Of a DNA stretch of 64,000 bases, positions 34,637 to 44,354 are shown in pieces (position 1 is the first letter of the stretch; each line of letters begins with the position of its first letter). The notes under the pieces are model-generated. The model was not told the origin of the DNA and did not search any database. It saw only the letters and a list, made by a program, of their open reading frames with translations. The position numbers were made by a program, and so were the translations under genes. The stretch lies in contig NZ_QYUL01000001.1 of the NCBI RefSeq assembly GCF_003590795.1, positions 1,815,001-1,879,000 on the forward strand. Direction: 5' to 3'. The DNA comes from Azospirillum cavernae. Lineage in GTDB: Bacteria; Pseudomonadota; Alphaproteobacteria; Azospirillales; Azospirillaceae.

Positions 34637-37057
34637 ATGCTGAACCTCAGCGAATACCGCCATCGTCCGGCCAGTCTCGCCGATGTCCTGCCCTGGGCGG
34701 CGCTGGTGGCGCCGGGCGTGGTGCTCAACAAGGACGGCAGCTTTCAGCGCACCGCGCGCTTTCGCGGGCCGGACCTGGACAGCGCCACCCCGTCCGAACT
34801 GGTCGGCGTCACCGCCCGCCTCAACAACGCCCTGCGCCGCCTTGGCTCTGGTTGGGCCTTGTTCGTCGAGGCCGACCGCCGGACGGCGACGGACTACCCG
34901 GACAGCCGGTTCCCCGATCCCGCCTCGGCCCTGGTCGATCTGGAGCGGCGGGACGGTTTCGAGCAGGACGGGCTGCATTTCGAGAGCCGCTGTTTCCTCA
35001 CCATCCTGTGGTTGCCGCCAAGCGACGAGGCCGGACGGGCTGAAGGCTGGCTCTTTGAGGGCAAAGCGGCGCGCGGCGTCGATCCGTGGGACTGGCTGCG
35101 CGGCTTCATCGACCGCACCGACCGGATGCTGCGCCTGATCGACGGTTTCGTGCCGGAGGTGGCCTGGCTCGACGACGGCGAAACCCTGACCCACCTGCAT
35201 TCGACCATCTCCACCAAGACACAGCGTGTCCGGGCGCCGGAGATCCCGATGCATCTCGACGCGCTGCTGGCCGACCAGCCCTTGACCGGCGGGTTGGAAC
35301 CCAGGCTCGGCGCCGCCCATCTGCGCACCCTGACGGTGACGGGTTTTCCCACCGCCACCCATCCGGGGATTCTCGACGACCTCAACCGGCTCGCCTTTCC
35401 CTACCGCTGGTCCACCCGCGCCATCCTGCTCGACAAGACCGAGGCGGCAGCGCTGTTGACCCGCATCCGCCGCCAATGGTTCGCCAAACGGAAATCCATC
35501 GCCGCCATCCTGAAGGAGGTGATGACCAACGAGGCCGCCGTCCTGGTCGATTCCGACGCCGCCAACAAGGCCGCCGACGCCGACGCGGCCTTGCAGGAGT
35601 TGGGCGCCGACGATGTCGGGCAGGCCTACGTCACCGCCACCGTGACGGTCTGGGACGAGGATTCCGGTCTCGCCGCCGAAAAGCTGCGGTTGGTCGAGAA
35701 GGTCATCCAGGGCCGCGACTTCACGTGCATGCCCGAATCCCTGAACGCGGTGGAGGCCTGGTTGGGATCGCTGCCCGGCCATGTCTACGCCAACGTCCGC
35801 CAGCCGCCGGTCAGCACCCTGAACCTCGCCCACATGATCCCGTTGTCGGCGGTGTGGGCTGGGCCGGAACGGGATGAGCATGCCCAAGCCCCGCCGCTGT
35901 TCTTCGCCAAGACGGAAGGTTCGACGCCGTTCCGCTTCGTCCTGCATGTCGGCGATGTCGGCCACACGCTGGTGGTCGGCCCGACCGGGGCCGGAAAGTC
36001 GGTGCTGCTGGCCTTGATGGCGTTGCAGTTCCGGCGTTACCCCGGATCGCAGGTCTTCGCCTTCGATTTCGGCGGGTCGATCCGCGCCGCCGCGCTTGGG
36101 ATGGGCGGCGACTGGCATGATTTGGGCGGCGACGGCGGCGTCGCCCTCCAGCCGCTCGCCCGCATCGACGATCCGACCGAACGGGCGTGGGCCGCCGCGT
36201 GGGTGGCCGGGATTCTCAGCCGGGAAGGGGTGACGGTGGACGCCGCCGTCAAGGAGCGTCTGTGGTCGGCGCTGGGATCCCTGGCCTCCTCCCCAGAGCA
36301 AGAGCGCACCCTCACCGGCCTCGCCGTGCTGCTGCAATCCACCACCCTGAAACAGGCCCTTCAGCCCTATTGCGTCGGCGGCCCCTTCGGGCGGCTGCTC
36401 GACGCCGAAAGCGAACGGCTGGGCGACGCCGCCGTGCTGGCGTTCGAGACCGAAGGGCTGATCGGCGGCGGCGCGGCCCCCGCCGTGTTGACCCATCTGT
36501 TCCACCGCATCGAGGGGCGGCTCGACGGTCGCCCCACCCTGCTGATCATCGACGAGGGCTGGCTGGTCCTCGATGATCCCGCCTTCGCCCAGCAGCTCCG
36601 CGAATGGCTGAAGACGCTGCGCAAGAAGAACGCCAGCGTCGTCTTCGCCACCCAGTCGCTCTCCGACATCGCCGACAACCCCATCGCCCCGGCCATCGTC
36701 GAAAGCTGCCCGACCCGCGTCTTCCTGCCCAACGACCGCGCCATCGAGCCGCAAATCACCGCCATCTACCGCCGCTTCGGCCTCAACGACCGCCAAATCG
36801 CCATCATCGCCCGCGCGACGCCGAAGCGCGACTATTACGGACAATCGCGCCAGGGCAACCGGCTGTTCGAGCTGGGTCTGGGGCCGGTGGCCCTCGCCTT
36901 CTGCGCCGCCTCCGGCAAGGCCGACCACGCCGCCATCGAGCGGGTGATCGCCGAGCATGGGCGCGACGGTTTCGCCGCCGCCTGGCTGCGCGAGCGCCGC
37001 CTCGGCTGGGCCGCCGACCTCATCTCTGACCTGACCAATCTGGAGGCCGCGCCATGA
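34637..37057 (+). CDS. trbE: TrbE, VirB4-type conjugation ATPase
   Basis: An 806-residue VirB4-family ATPase, the largest motor of the Trb channel. The N-terminal domain starts with LNLSEYRHRPASLADVLPWA. VVGPTGAGKSVLLALMALQF near residue 447 is Walker A, LLIIDEGWLVLDDPAF near 635 is Walker B, and VVFATQSLSDIADNPI follows (motif with Gln). The C-terminus has the RATPKRDYYGQSRQGNRLFE block common to TrbE. It overlaps trbJ by four bases. Confidence 0.95.
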   Translation: MLNLSEYRHRPASLADVLPWAALVAPGVVLNKDGSFQRTARFRGPDLDSATPSELVGVTARLNNALRRLGSGWALFVEADRRTATDYPDSRFPDPASALVDLERRDGFEQDGLHFESRCFLTILWLPPSDEAGRAEGWLFEGKAARGVDPWDWLRGFIDRTDRMLRLIDGFVPEVAWLDDGETLTHLHSTISTKTQRVRAPEIPMHLDALLADQPLTGGLEPRLGAAHLRTLTVTGFPTATHPGILDDLNRLAFPYRWSTRAILLDKTEAAALLTRIRRQWFAKRKSIAAILKEVMTNEAAVLVDSDAANKAADADAALQELGADDVGQAYVTATVTVWDEDSGLAAEKLRLVEKVIQGRDFTCMPESLNAVEAWLGSLPGHVYANVRQPPVSTLNLAHMIPLSAVWAGPERDEHAQAPPLFFAKTEGSTPFRFVLHVGDVGHTLVVGPTGAGKSVLLALMALQFRRYPGSQVFAFDFGGSIRAAALGMGGDWHDLGGDGGVALQPLARIDDPTERAWAAAWVAGILSREGVTVDAAVKERLWSALGSLASSPEQERTLTGLAVLLQSTTLKQALQPYCVGGPFGRLLDAESERLGDAAVLAFETEGLIGGGAAPAVLTHLFHRIEGRLDGRPTLLIIDEGWLVLDDPAFAQQLREWLKTLRKKNASVVFATQSLSDIADNPIAPAIVESCPTRVFLPNDRAIEPQITAIYRRFGLNDRQIAIIARATPKRDYYGQSRQGNRLFELGLGPVALAFCAASGKADHAAIERVIAEHGRDGFAAAWLRERRLGWAADLISDLTNLEAAP

Positions 37058-37779
37058 CCAAGCGCCGTTCCCATCCGTGCGTCCTGCTGCTGACCGCCGG
37101 ACTGACGCTGTCGTCCGCCCAGGCCCTGACGGTCTTCGACCCGAGCAACTACGCCCAGAACGTCATCCAGGCCGCCCGCGCCCTGGAGCAGATCAACAAC
37201 CAGATCACCTCCCTGACCAACGAGGCCCAGATGCTGGCCAATCAGGCCAGGAATCTGGAACGCCTGCCGACCTCGACGCTGTCCGGCCTGCTGACTTCGG
37301 TCCAGCGCACCCAGCGCCTGATCGCCCAGGCCCAGACCATCGCCTACGACGTCGAGCGGATCGAAACGGCGTTCTCCGGCCCCTACGGCCCCGCCGCTCC
37401 GTCTTCCTCCGACGCCGCCCTGATCGCCGACGCCCAGACCCGCTGGAAGACCTCCGTCGGCGCTTTCGAGGATTCCCTGAAGACCCAGGCCGTCGTGGTC
37501 GGCAACATCGACGACGCCACCGACGCCATGACCGCGCTGGTCTCAGCCAGCCAGTCGGCCAGCGGCGCGCTCCAGGCCGCCCAGGCCGGAAACCAGCTCC
37601 TCGCCCTGCAATCCCAGCAGCTCTCCGACCTGACCGCCCTGCTGGCGGCCAAGGCGCGCGCCGACGCTCTGGAACAGGCGCGGACCGCCAGCGCCGAATC
37701 CCAGGGCCAAGTCCAGTACCGGCGATTCTCCACCCGCAGCGGCTACGTCCCCCACGCCGTGACCATGTTCGGGGAGTGA
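37054..37779 (+). CDS. trbJ: TrbJ, VirB5-like periplasmic protein
   Basis: A 241-residue P-type conjugation protein. A signal peptide covers about residues 1-24 (LLLTAGLTLSSAQA). The mature part is rich in coiled-coil forming stretches (VIQAARALEQINNQITSLTN near 33, ALQAAQAGNQLLALQSQQLS near 170), as in VirB5/TrbJ minor pilus components. A trbK entry-exclusion gene often found after trbJ is not seen; trbL starts six bases later. Confidence 0.92.
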   Translation: MTKRRSHPCVLLLTAGLTLSSAQALTVFDPSNYAQNVIQAARALEQINNQITSLTNEAQMLANQARNLERLPTSTLSGLLTSVQRTQRLIAQAQTIAYDVERIETAFSGPYGPAAPSSSDAALIADAQTRWKTSVGAFEDSLKTQAVVVGNIDDATDAMTALVSASQSASGALQAAQAGNQLLALQSQQLSDLTALLAAKARADALEQARTASAESQGQVQYRRFSTRSGYVPHAVTMFGE

Positions 37780-37785
37780 CCCGCG

Positions 37786-39144
37786 ATGAACAACGTCGGC
37801 GTCATCGACCTCTTCCTCGCCACCTTCACCACCCACATCGACAGCGGCTTCGGTTTGCTGAAGGGGGAGATGGCCTCTCTGTCGTCGACGCTGATCGCTC
37901 TCGACATCACGCTGGCGGCGCTGTTCTGGGCCTGGGGCGCCGACGAGGACATCGTTCAACGCCTCGTCAGGAAAACCCTCTCCATCGGCTTCTTCGCCTA
38001 TCTCATCAGCAACTTCAACGGCCTCGCCAAGCTGCTGTTCAACAGCTTCGCCGGTCTCGGCCTGCTGGCTGGCGGCTCCTCGATCGGCGCCGCCGAGTTT
38101 CTTCGGCCCGGCCGCCTCGCCCAGGTCGGGCTGGACGCCGCCCAGCCGCTGCTGGACGCGGCCAGCACCATGATGGGCGTCACCGCCTTTTTCGCCAACT
38201 TCGTCCAGATCGCCGTCTTGATGGTGTCCTGGCTGATCGTTCTGGTCGCCTTTTTCTTCCTCGCCGTCCAGCTCTTCGTCACCCTGATCGAATTCAAGCT
38301 GACCACGCTGGCCGGCTTCGTGCTGATCCCCTTCGCCCTGTTCGGCAAGACGGCGTTCCTCGCCGAGAAAGTGCTGGGCAACATCGTCGCCTCGGGCGTC
38401 AAGGTGATGGTGCTGGCGGTGATCGTCGGCATCGGAACCGGCCTGTTCGGCCAATTCACCGCGGGCTATGGCTCCAGCCAGCCGACCATCGAACAGGCGC
38501 TGTCCGTGGTTCTGGCCGCCCTGGCCATGCTGGGTTTGGGGATCTTCGGCCCCGGCATCGCCACCGGCCTGGTCTCCGGCGCGCCGCAGCTTGGGGCCGG
38601 GGCGGCTGTCGGCGCTGGCCTCGCCGTGGCCGGGGTCGCCGCCGGAGCCACCGCCACCGTCGCGGGAGGGGGAGCCGCCCTGGCTGGCGCCGGTCGCGCC
38701 ACCGCCGCCGCCGCGCAAGGCGCCGCCCGAACGGTGGGCGCGGCCTCCAGCGCTTACGCTCTCGGGTCCGCCGGACAATCGGGCGTGGCCGGGGTGGCCT
38801 CCGGTCTGGCCGGGGTTGGCAAGGCCGCTGGACAGGCCGCCGCCGCTCCGATCAAACACGCGGTGAAGAGCGCCGCCGACAGCCTGAAAGAGCAGCATCA
38901 GGCGGGCGCCCGTTCCGCCGTCGCCACCACCGGCGGCGGTTCGACCATGGGCGCCGTCGCCGACGCTGACGGCGCCAACGCCACGTCCGCCCCCGACACG
39001 GCCACATCCCCGCCGGACTGGGCCAAACGCCTGCGACGCAGCCAGACCATGAGCCATGGCGCTTCCGCCGTCGCGCACGCCATCCGCTCCGGCGACAGCG
39101 GCGGCGGTGGTCATTCCGTCGATCTCTCCGAAAGGGACCGCTGA
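37786..39144 (+). CDS. trbL: TrbL, VirB6-like polytopic membrane protein
   Basis: A 452-residue protein with about six membrane segments in the first 290 residues (for example LIALDITLAALFWAWGAD near 31, VLMVSWLIVLVAFFFLAVQL near 145, LAALAMLGLGIFG near 245), followed by an Ala/Gly-rich low-complexity region and a hydrophilic tail ending with MSHGASAVAHAIRSGDSGGG. This matches TrbL, the inner-membrane pore of the P-type channel. Its stop and the trbF start overlap at one base. Confidence 0.93.
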   Translation: MNNVGVIDLFLATFTTHIDSGFGLLKGEMASLSSTLIALDITLAALFWAWGADEDIVQRLVRKTLSIGFFAYLISNFNGLAKLLFNSFAGLGLLAGGSSIGAAEFLRPGRLAQVGLDAAQPLLDAASTMMGVTAFFANFVQIAVLMVSWLIVLVAFFFLAVQLFVTLIEFKLTTLAGFVLIPFALFGKTAFLAEKVLGNIVASGVKVMVLAVIVGIGTGLFGQFTAGYGSSQPTIEQALSVVLAALAMLGLGIFGPGIATGLVSGAPQLGAGAAVGAGLAVAGVAAGATATVAGGGAALAGAGRATAAAAQGAARTVGAASSAYALGSAGQSGVAGVASGLAGVGKAAGQAAAAPIKHAVKSAADSLKEQHQAGARSAVATTGGGSTMGAVADADGANATSAPDTATSPPDWAKRLRRSQTMSHGASAVAHAIRSGDSGGGGHSVDLSERDR

Positions 39145-39833
39145 TGACGCCCTTCCATCGCGCCTCGGCGCGCTACGGTCGCACCCCCGAACCTGAAACC
39201 CCCTACCAGAAGGCCGCCCAGGCCTGGGACGAGCGCATCGGCTCGGCCCGGGTCCAGGCCCGGAACTGGCGGCTGATGGCCTTCGGCTGCCTGTCGCTTG
39301 CCGCCGGGTTGGCCGGTGGGCTGATCTGGCAGTCCGCGCGCGGCAGCGTGGTTCCCTGGGTGGTCCAGGTCGACACGCTGGGGGAGGCTCAGGCGGTCGC
39401 TCCCGCCGAGGCCGATTACCACCCCACCGATCCGCAGATCGCCTGGCATCTGGCCCGTTTCATCGACGAGGTGCGCAGCATCCCGGCGGACCCCGTGATC
39501 GTCCGCCAGAACTGGCTGCGCGCCTATGATTTCACCAACGCCGCCGGCGCCGCCGCCTTGAACGAATACGCCCGCGCCGAGGACCCCTTCGCCAAGGTCG
39601 GCCGCCAGCAGATCGCCGTCGACGTCTCCAGCGTCATCCGCGCCTCCCCCACCAGCTTTCGCGTCGCCTGGACGCAGCGCCGCTATCAGGACGGGGCCTT
39701 GGCCGACACCACCCGCTGGTCGGCGATCCTGTCGGTGCTGATCCAACCCCCGCAAGACGCCGACCGGCTGCGCAAGAATCCGCTCGGCGTCTTTGTCACC
39801 GCCATCAACTGGTCGAAGGAGTTGGGACCATGA
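39144..39833 (+). CDS. trbF: TrbF, VirB8-like assembly protein
   Basis: A 229-residue bitopic protein. The cytoplasmic N-terminus has TPYQKAAQAWDERIGSARVQ, typical for TrbF; one membrane helix lies at about 47-66, and the periplasmic NTF2-like VirB8 domain fills the rest (SSVIRASPTSFRVAWTQRRY, then NPLGVFVTAINWSKEL at the end). It nucleates assembly of the channel core. ATGA overlap with trbG. Confidence 0.94.
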   Translation: MTPFHRASARYGRTPEPETPYQKAAQAWDERIGSARVQARNWRLMAFGCLSLAAGLAGGLIWQSARGSVVPWVVQVDTLGEAQAVAPAEADYHPTDPQIAWHLARFIDEVRSIPADPVIVRQNWLRAYDFTNAAGAAALNEYARAEDPFAKVGRQQIAVDVSSVIRASPTSFRVAWTQRRYQDGALADTTRWSAILSVLIQPPQDADRLRKNPLGVFVTAINWSKELGP

Positions 39834-40822
39834 TCCCTGTCCGCGCTGTCGGCTTGCCTGTCCTGCTGCTGCCCGGCCTGCTGCTCGCCGCGTGCGCCGG
39901 AACGGCGCCGCCGCCGGACATCCGTTACGACGACGCCACCCCAGCGGCAGCGATCCTGGATCCGCCGCCGCCCGTCACCCTGGTTCCAATCCCGGAACAC
40001 CTGCCCTTGCCCGGCCAACTGAAGCGGGTTCCCAGCGGCGCAGCCCCACCGGAACCCGGAACCCCAGCCATCCGCGTCGAGCAGGCCAACGCCGCCGCCC
40101 GTGTTCAGCCGGTCCGCGACGGCTTCATCAACGCGATCCAGGTCTACCCCTATTCCAGCGGCGCCCTCTACCAAGTCTACGCCGCCCCCGGCCGGATCAC
40201 CGACATCGCCTTGCAGGAGGGAGAGCGGTTGGCGGGGGCCGGGCCTGTCGCCGCCGGCGACACCGTGCGCTGGATCATCGGCGACACCGAGAGCGGCGCC
40301 GGGGCCGCGACAAGACTCCACATCCTGGTCAAGCCGACACGGCCCGACATCCAGACCAACCTCGTCATCAACACCGACCGCCGCACCTACCATCTGGAGC
40401 TGCGCGCCACCGCCGCCACCTACATGGCCTCGGTGTCCTGGCAGTATCCCGAGGATCAACTCATCGCCCTGCGCCGCCCGAACAAGGAGGCGGACGCCCG
40501 ACAACCGATCGCGTCGGGCGTCGACATCGCCTCGCTCAATTTCCGCTACGTGATCGATGGCGACGACGCGCCATGGAAGCCGCTGCGCGCCTTCGACGAC
40601 GGAGCGAAGGTCTACATCGAGTTCCCCTCCGGCGTCGCCCAGGGCGAGATGCCGCCCCTGTTCGTGGTCGGTCCGGCTGGCGGCCCGGAGCTGGTGAATT
40701 ACCGGGTCCGGGGCCACCACATGATCGTCGACCGCCTGTTCGCTGCCGCCGAACTGCGCATGGGCGACGAAAACAGCCAGCGCCGCGTCCGCATCCGCCG
40801 CATTGATGGAAGGCGGCCATGA
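39830..40822 (+). CDS. trbG: TrbG, VirB9-like outer-membrane core protein
   Basis: A 330-residue lipoprotein with the lipobox LLAACAG near residue 22. The N-terminal region is Pro-rich and the rest is a VirB9/CagX beta-sandwich (INAIQVYPYSSGALYQVYAA, LVINTDRRTYHLELRATAAT, RYVIDGDDAPWKPLRAFDDG). It forms the outer-membrane part of the channel together with TrbI. It overlaps trbI by four bases. Confidence 0.94.
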   Translation: MIPVRAVGLPVLLLPGLLLAACAGTAPPPDIRYDDATPAAAILDPPPPVTLVPIPEHLPLPGQLKRVPSGAAPPEPGTPAIRVEQANAAARVQPVRDGFINAIQVYPYSSGALYQVYAAPGRITDIALQEGERLAGAGPVAAGDTVRWIIGDTESGAGAATRLHILVKPTRPDIQTNLVINTDRRTYHLELRATAATYMASVSWQYPEDQLIALRRPNKEADARQPIASGVDIASLNFRYVIDGDDAPWKPLRAFDDGAKVYIEFPSGVAQGEMPPLFVVGPAGGPELVNYRVRGHHMIVDRLFAAAELRMGDENSQRRVRIRRIDGRRP

Positions 40823-42006
40823 CCACGCCAACCGCCGATCCGGCTCCCCCCGCGCCGCAAGCGCCGACGGCGGAACCAAACCTGCGCCTGCGCGCCGAAC
40901 ATCCCCGCGTGACCCGGCTGTCGCGCCGTGCGCTGGTCGTGCTGGGCGGGATCTCCGCCCTGGCGGTCGCCGCCACGCTGGGGTACGGCCTGCAAAGCCG
41001 AAAGAACGCCGGACCATCGCCGGACCTGCTGGGAGCGCAGGGCCGACCTGCGGCGGAAGGCTTGGCCGGGCTGCCGCAGGATTACGCCACCGTGCCGAGG
41101 TTGGGACCGGCCCTGCCCGGCGATCTCGGCAAGCCGATCCTGAACGCTCAGAACCAGGGCAAGCTGGTGAGCGTTCCAACGCAAGGCCTCTCCCCAATCG
41201 AGCAACGCCTGGCCCAAGAGACCGAGGCGGCCCGCGTCAGCCGCCTGTTCGCCCAGACCGGCCAGAGACGGGAAAACGCCGCCACCCCGCCACGAGCCGT
41301 CGACACGGAAACCGTCAAGACAAACGGCACGCCTCCCGTCGAGGCGGACATCTCCCAGACCATGCAGGACCGCAAGCTGGCTTTCGTCACTGGCGGCGTC
41401 GACCGCCGCGCCGTCGCGCCCGACCGCCTCGCCGATCCGGCGTCACCCTATGCGCTGCAAGCCGGGGCCGTCATTCCAGCCGCCCTGATCACCGGCATCC
41501 GCTCCGATCTGCCCGGCCCGATCATCGCCCAGGTGACCGAAGCGGTCTATGACAGCCCAACCGGTCGACATCTTTTGATTCCCCAAGGCGCGCGGCTGAT
41601 CGGCCAATACGACAGCTCCGTGGACGTCGGCCAAAGCCGAATTCTGCTGGTGTGGACCCGCCTCATCCTGCCAAACGGCAAATCCATCGTGCTGGAGCGC
41701 CAGCCCGGCGCCGACCCGCAGGGCTATGCCGGGCTGGAGGACGGTGTCGATCACCATTGGGGGGCGCTGCTCAACGGCGCGTTGCTCTCCACCCTGCTGA
41801 GCGTTGGCGCCGAAGCCGGATCCTCCGGCCAGGACGACGCCATCGTCCGCGCCTTGCGCCAGGGGGCCTCCAACAGCGTCAGCCAGACCGGCCAACAGAT
41901 CGTGCGGCGCCAGCTCAACATCCAACCGACCCTGACCATCCGACCGGGCTTCCCCGTTCGCGTCATCGTCACCCGCGATCTCGTTTTGGAACCCTATGGA
42001 GGCTGA
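40819..42006 (+). CDS. trbI: TrbI, VirB10-like channel scaffold
   Basis: A 395-residue VirB10-family protein spanning both membranes. Cytoplasmic Pro-rich start, one membrane helix at about 38-57 (LVVLGGISALAVAATLGYGL), periplasmic linker, then the conserved C-terminal domain (LQAGAVIPAALITGIRSDLP near 214, HLLIPQGARLIGQYDSSV, DDHHWGALLNGALLSTLLS-type antenna region, INIQPT and FPVRVIVTRDLVLEPY at the end). It closes the trb operon's channel set. Confidence 0.93.
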   Translation: MTTPTADPAPPAPQAPTAEPNLRLRAEHPRVTRLSRRALVVLGGISALAVAATLGYGLQSRKNAGPSPDLLGAQGRPAAEGLAGLPQDYATVPRLGPALPGDLGKPILNAQNQGKLVSVPTQGLSPIEQRLAQETEAARVSRLFAQTGQRRENAATPPRAVDTETVKTNGTPPVEADISQTMQDRKLAFVTGGVDRRAVAPDRLADPASPYALQAGAVIPAALITGIRSDLPGPIIAQVTEAVYDSPTGRHLLIPQGARLIGQYDSSVDVGQSRILLVWTRLILPNGKSIVLERQPGADPQGYAGLEDGVDHHWGALLNGALLSTLLSVGAEAGSSGQDDAIVRALRQGASNSVSQTGQQIVRRQLNIQPTLTIRPGFPVRVIVTRDLVLEPYGG

Positions 42007-42009
42007 CCC

Positions 42010-42261
42010 ATGGACAGGCTGAAGCTGACCGTCATCCCCGACGACAAGCCGGTGAAACTGACCATCGCGATGCCAGCGGCGGTGTTCCGCGACCTCGCCG
42101 CTTACGCCGAGGCGATCCGCCGGGAGGGCGGACAAGCGGCAGGGCCGGAACCGGCGACGCTGATCGTCCCGATGATCCAGCGCTTCATGGCGACAGACCG
42201 GGCGTTCGCCAAGGCCCGCCGCAAAAAGGTTGGCCCGCTCGATTCTCCGGGTGGGTCGTAG
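42010..42261 (+). CDS. DUF2274 domain protein
   Basis: An 83-residue member of the DUF2274 family (MDRLKLTVIPDDKPVKLTIA, then FRDLAAYAEAIRREGG and MIQRFMATDRAFAKARR). It starts three bases after trbI and marks the end of the trb operon in alphaproteobacterial conjugative elements. The predicted fold suggests an RHH-like DNA-binding or helper protein, but no function is known. Confidence 0.85.
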   Translation: MDRLKLTVIPDDKPVKLTIAMPAAVFRDLAAYAEAIRREGGQAAGPEPATLIVPMIQRFMATDRAFAKARRKKVGPLDSPGGS

Positions 42262-42270
42262 ACCGCAACC

Positions 42271-43326
42271 TCAATCCATCGGGACATTGCGCAACAGGCA
42301 ATCGACGCAGCGTTTCGACAGGATCCGGCCCAAGCGTTCCCTCAGCGAGGCATCCCGATCATGGCTTGCAGCACCCGCTTCAAGTATTTCATTTCCTTGG
42401 ATTTCCAGGCGATCCATCCGGGCCACGCAGTCTGCGCAAGGTTTCGCCAGCACCCTGGCCAGACTGAGGAAACGCCGCAAGGCGGGATTGTCGTTCTCGG
42501 GCAGCCACACGGCATGAAAGAACAGGCTTTCACCACGGATCGGTCGGTACACCACCCCACGAAACGGCTCGGTCGCCCGCGCCTCGCCCACCACCGTCAC
42601 ATCCGCGCCGCCCGCCACCACATGCATCACCGTGTCCCGGTAAACCGCCAACAGAGCGACGTTCGCCTGGACGCCAAGACCCATGAGCCGCTTCGTCACA
42701 AACTGTTGAAGCTCCGGCCCTGGAGGCGTCGCGCTGAAGATCAGACGCCGCCCGTCGAGATCCCCCCATTCAACGCTCTCCCGGTGGCAAAGAGGATTGT
42801 TCGCCGCCATGGCGACGAAGACCCGCTCGCTCCATAAGCGAGCGCTGTCACACCCCTCGCCCTCAACGGCGTGAGCCAGAAAAGCGATGTCGAGCCGATT
42901 CTGGCGGATGGCGAGAATATGGTCGACCGTGCTCGCCTCGGCATAAACGGTTTCCACATCGGCATAAATCGCCCGATGGACATTGATCAGCATCGCCGGA
43001 AACGCGCAGGTCAGCGACGACAGCACCCCAATGCGCAGGATTCCCTCCCGCCCGGCACCCGCAACCTCGGCTTCGTGCAACGCCTCATTGAGGTCGGTCA
43101 TCAACCGACTTGCCCGCTGGATGAATCTCTTTCCCGCGAAGGTGAGCTGCACACCATGGGAACGCCGATTGAACAGGGAGGCGCCGATCCTGTCCTCCAA
43201 ATCACGGATGCAACGGCTCAGGGCCGAAACCTGGATTCCCAGGATCGCTGCCGCGCGGCGGAAGCTCCCTTGTTCCGCCGCCGCGATGGCGTACCGGAGA
43301 TGGCGCAATTCGATCCCGCTGTCCAT
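42271..43326 (-). CDS. LysR-type transcriptional regulator
   Basis: A 351-residue LysR regulator. The winged HTH spans about residues 5-65 (LRHLRYAIAAAEQGSFRRAA, then LGIQVSALSRCIRDLEDR). The effector-binding domain follows (GILRIGVLSSLT near 97, RLDIAFLAHAVEGEG near 147). The last 50 residues are an unusual Cys-containing tail (KPCADCVARMDRLE and SKRCVDCLLRNVPMD) with two CxxC pairs that could bind metal or sense redox state. It is convergent with the trb operon. LysR genes occupy this site in related elements. Confidence 0.88.
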   Translation of the reverse strand: MDSGIELRHLRYAIAAAEQGSFRRAAAILGIQVSALSRCIRDLEDRIGASLFNRRSHGVQLTFAGKRFIQRASRLMTDLNEALHEAEVAGAGREGILRIGVLSSLTCAFPAMLINVHRAIYADVETVYAEASTVDHILAIRQNRLDIAFLAHAVEGEGCDSARLWSERVFVAMAANNPLCHRESVEWGDLDGRRLIFSATPPGPELQQFVTKRLMGLGVQANVALLAVYRDTVMHVVAGGADVTVVGEARATEPFRGVVYRPIRGESLFFHAVWLPENDNPALRRFLSLARVLAKPCADCVARMDRLEIQGNEILEAGAASHDRDASLRERLGRILSKRCVDCLLRNVPMD

Positions 43327-44043
43327 CGCCCCCTCTCGACAGAACGTTCACGCTGACGCTCCCTTTGGTAGCGATGGGAGAGCGCAGATTAACCCCCCCT
43401 CGATTATCGACAGAGTTTTCTCATGAGCTGCGACTGTTGGAGAGACTTGCCAATTGGCATAATAAAGTGGTTCCACCTCAGCCGTTGGGACAATTTTGAT
43501 GAATCTGAACAGGTAGGTGTTGTTAAAATAGGCGGCGTTCACGAGTCTGAGAAAAATTTGTCAGACTACCTGGGCGGCATGGTGCCTTTCGAGGCGGTTC
43601 TCCGACAAAGGGAAACTCCAGTACGCACCACAGGAATGAACGGGACATTCGCCGCCGATCACGCCGCCGCCGAGCCATACGCCTACCGACCCTTCCGCCT
43701 TGCAGCGTGAAGGCCCCCCAGGTTTGCGACGGTCTCGTTGGAAGAAGCTATCGCTATTTTTAAACAATGGAGCTCTGCGAATCGGTCCGCCAGTCCAACG
43801 GGTCATCCCACAAACCAAGAGCTCCGGCTGATCCTTCTCCTATCAGCTCCGGCACCACAGGATATCCGTTCCGCTGCCGGATCCTCCATTTCCCAACCAT
43901 TGTCGCCCGCTTCGCCAAACAGGGCCATGACACGTCGCCACCGGTAACGAGGTCGATGAAGGCGGAGTCAAAAGATTGTGCATGATATTGACCGTCTCTC
44001 CATTTGCGCGCAATTTTGGGAGCGTGGCAGAGGGGAAGCCGAG
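43327..44043. other. About 700 bases without a convincing gene
   Basis: The stretch between the LysR gene and the cargo has mixed composition, somewhat AT-richer in 43400-43560. Open frames here (43423-43710 plus) lack a ribosome site and look unlike proteins. A junction of older insertions is likely. The 5' part should hold the LysR promoter on the minus strand. No terminal repeat, tRNA or attachment site was recognised. Confidence 0.4.
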
Positions 44044-44349
44044 ATGCGGGCGATTGGGTACAGTTTTCTAGCTGCGATTCTCGGGCTCGGGGTGGCGGGT
44101 GTGGCCGGTGCCCGAGATCTCTCGCTGTCTAACGACGACATCCGCTCCCGCATGATCGCGGAATCCATCAGGGGCTATGCCGGCAACTGCCCATGCCCCT
44201 TCAGCACCATGCGAAATGGACGGCGTTGCGGCGGCAACAGCGCCTACAGCCGACCGGGTGGCCAGAAACCGCTCTGCTTTGCGGACGATGTCTCCCCAGC
44301 GATGATCGAGCATTACCGCAAGACTCACGCCCAGCCAACCGCGGGCTGA
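44044..44349 (+). CDS. Small secreted Cys-rich protein
   Basis: A 101-residue protein with a signal peptide (MRAIGYSFLAAILGLGVAGV, cleavage near AGA) and a short mature domain with four Cys residues in NCPCPFSTMRNGRRCGGNSA and YSRPGGQKPLCF. The CPCP...RCG...S.YSRPGG...C pattern is shared by small secreted proteins I have seen beside secreted nuclease genes, but I cannot name a family. An AGGGGAAGC site precedes ATG 44044. The nuclease gene follows after five bases, so the pair is probably one operon. Confidence 0.65.
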   Translation: MRAIGYSFLAAILGLGVAGVAGARDLSLSNDDIRSRMIAESIRGYAGNCPCPFSTMRNGRRCGGNSAYSRPGGQKPLCFADDVSPAMIEHYRKTHAQPTAG

Positions 44350-44354
44350 TCGGC

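Noticed and set aside
34010..36958. A 982-codon open frame on the minus strand
   Set aside because: It mirrors trbC-trbE, whose Walker motifs and ATGA overlaps are clear on the plus strand. Similar shadows over the strawberry notch gene (13440-15920) and relaxase (26902-28638) were dropped for the same reason.
43423..43710. A 95-codon plus-strand frame after the LysR gene
   Set aside because: There is no ribosome site and the residue order is not protein-like; the region looks like a junction of unrelated pieces.
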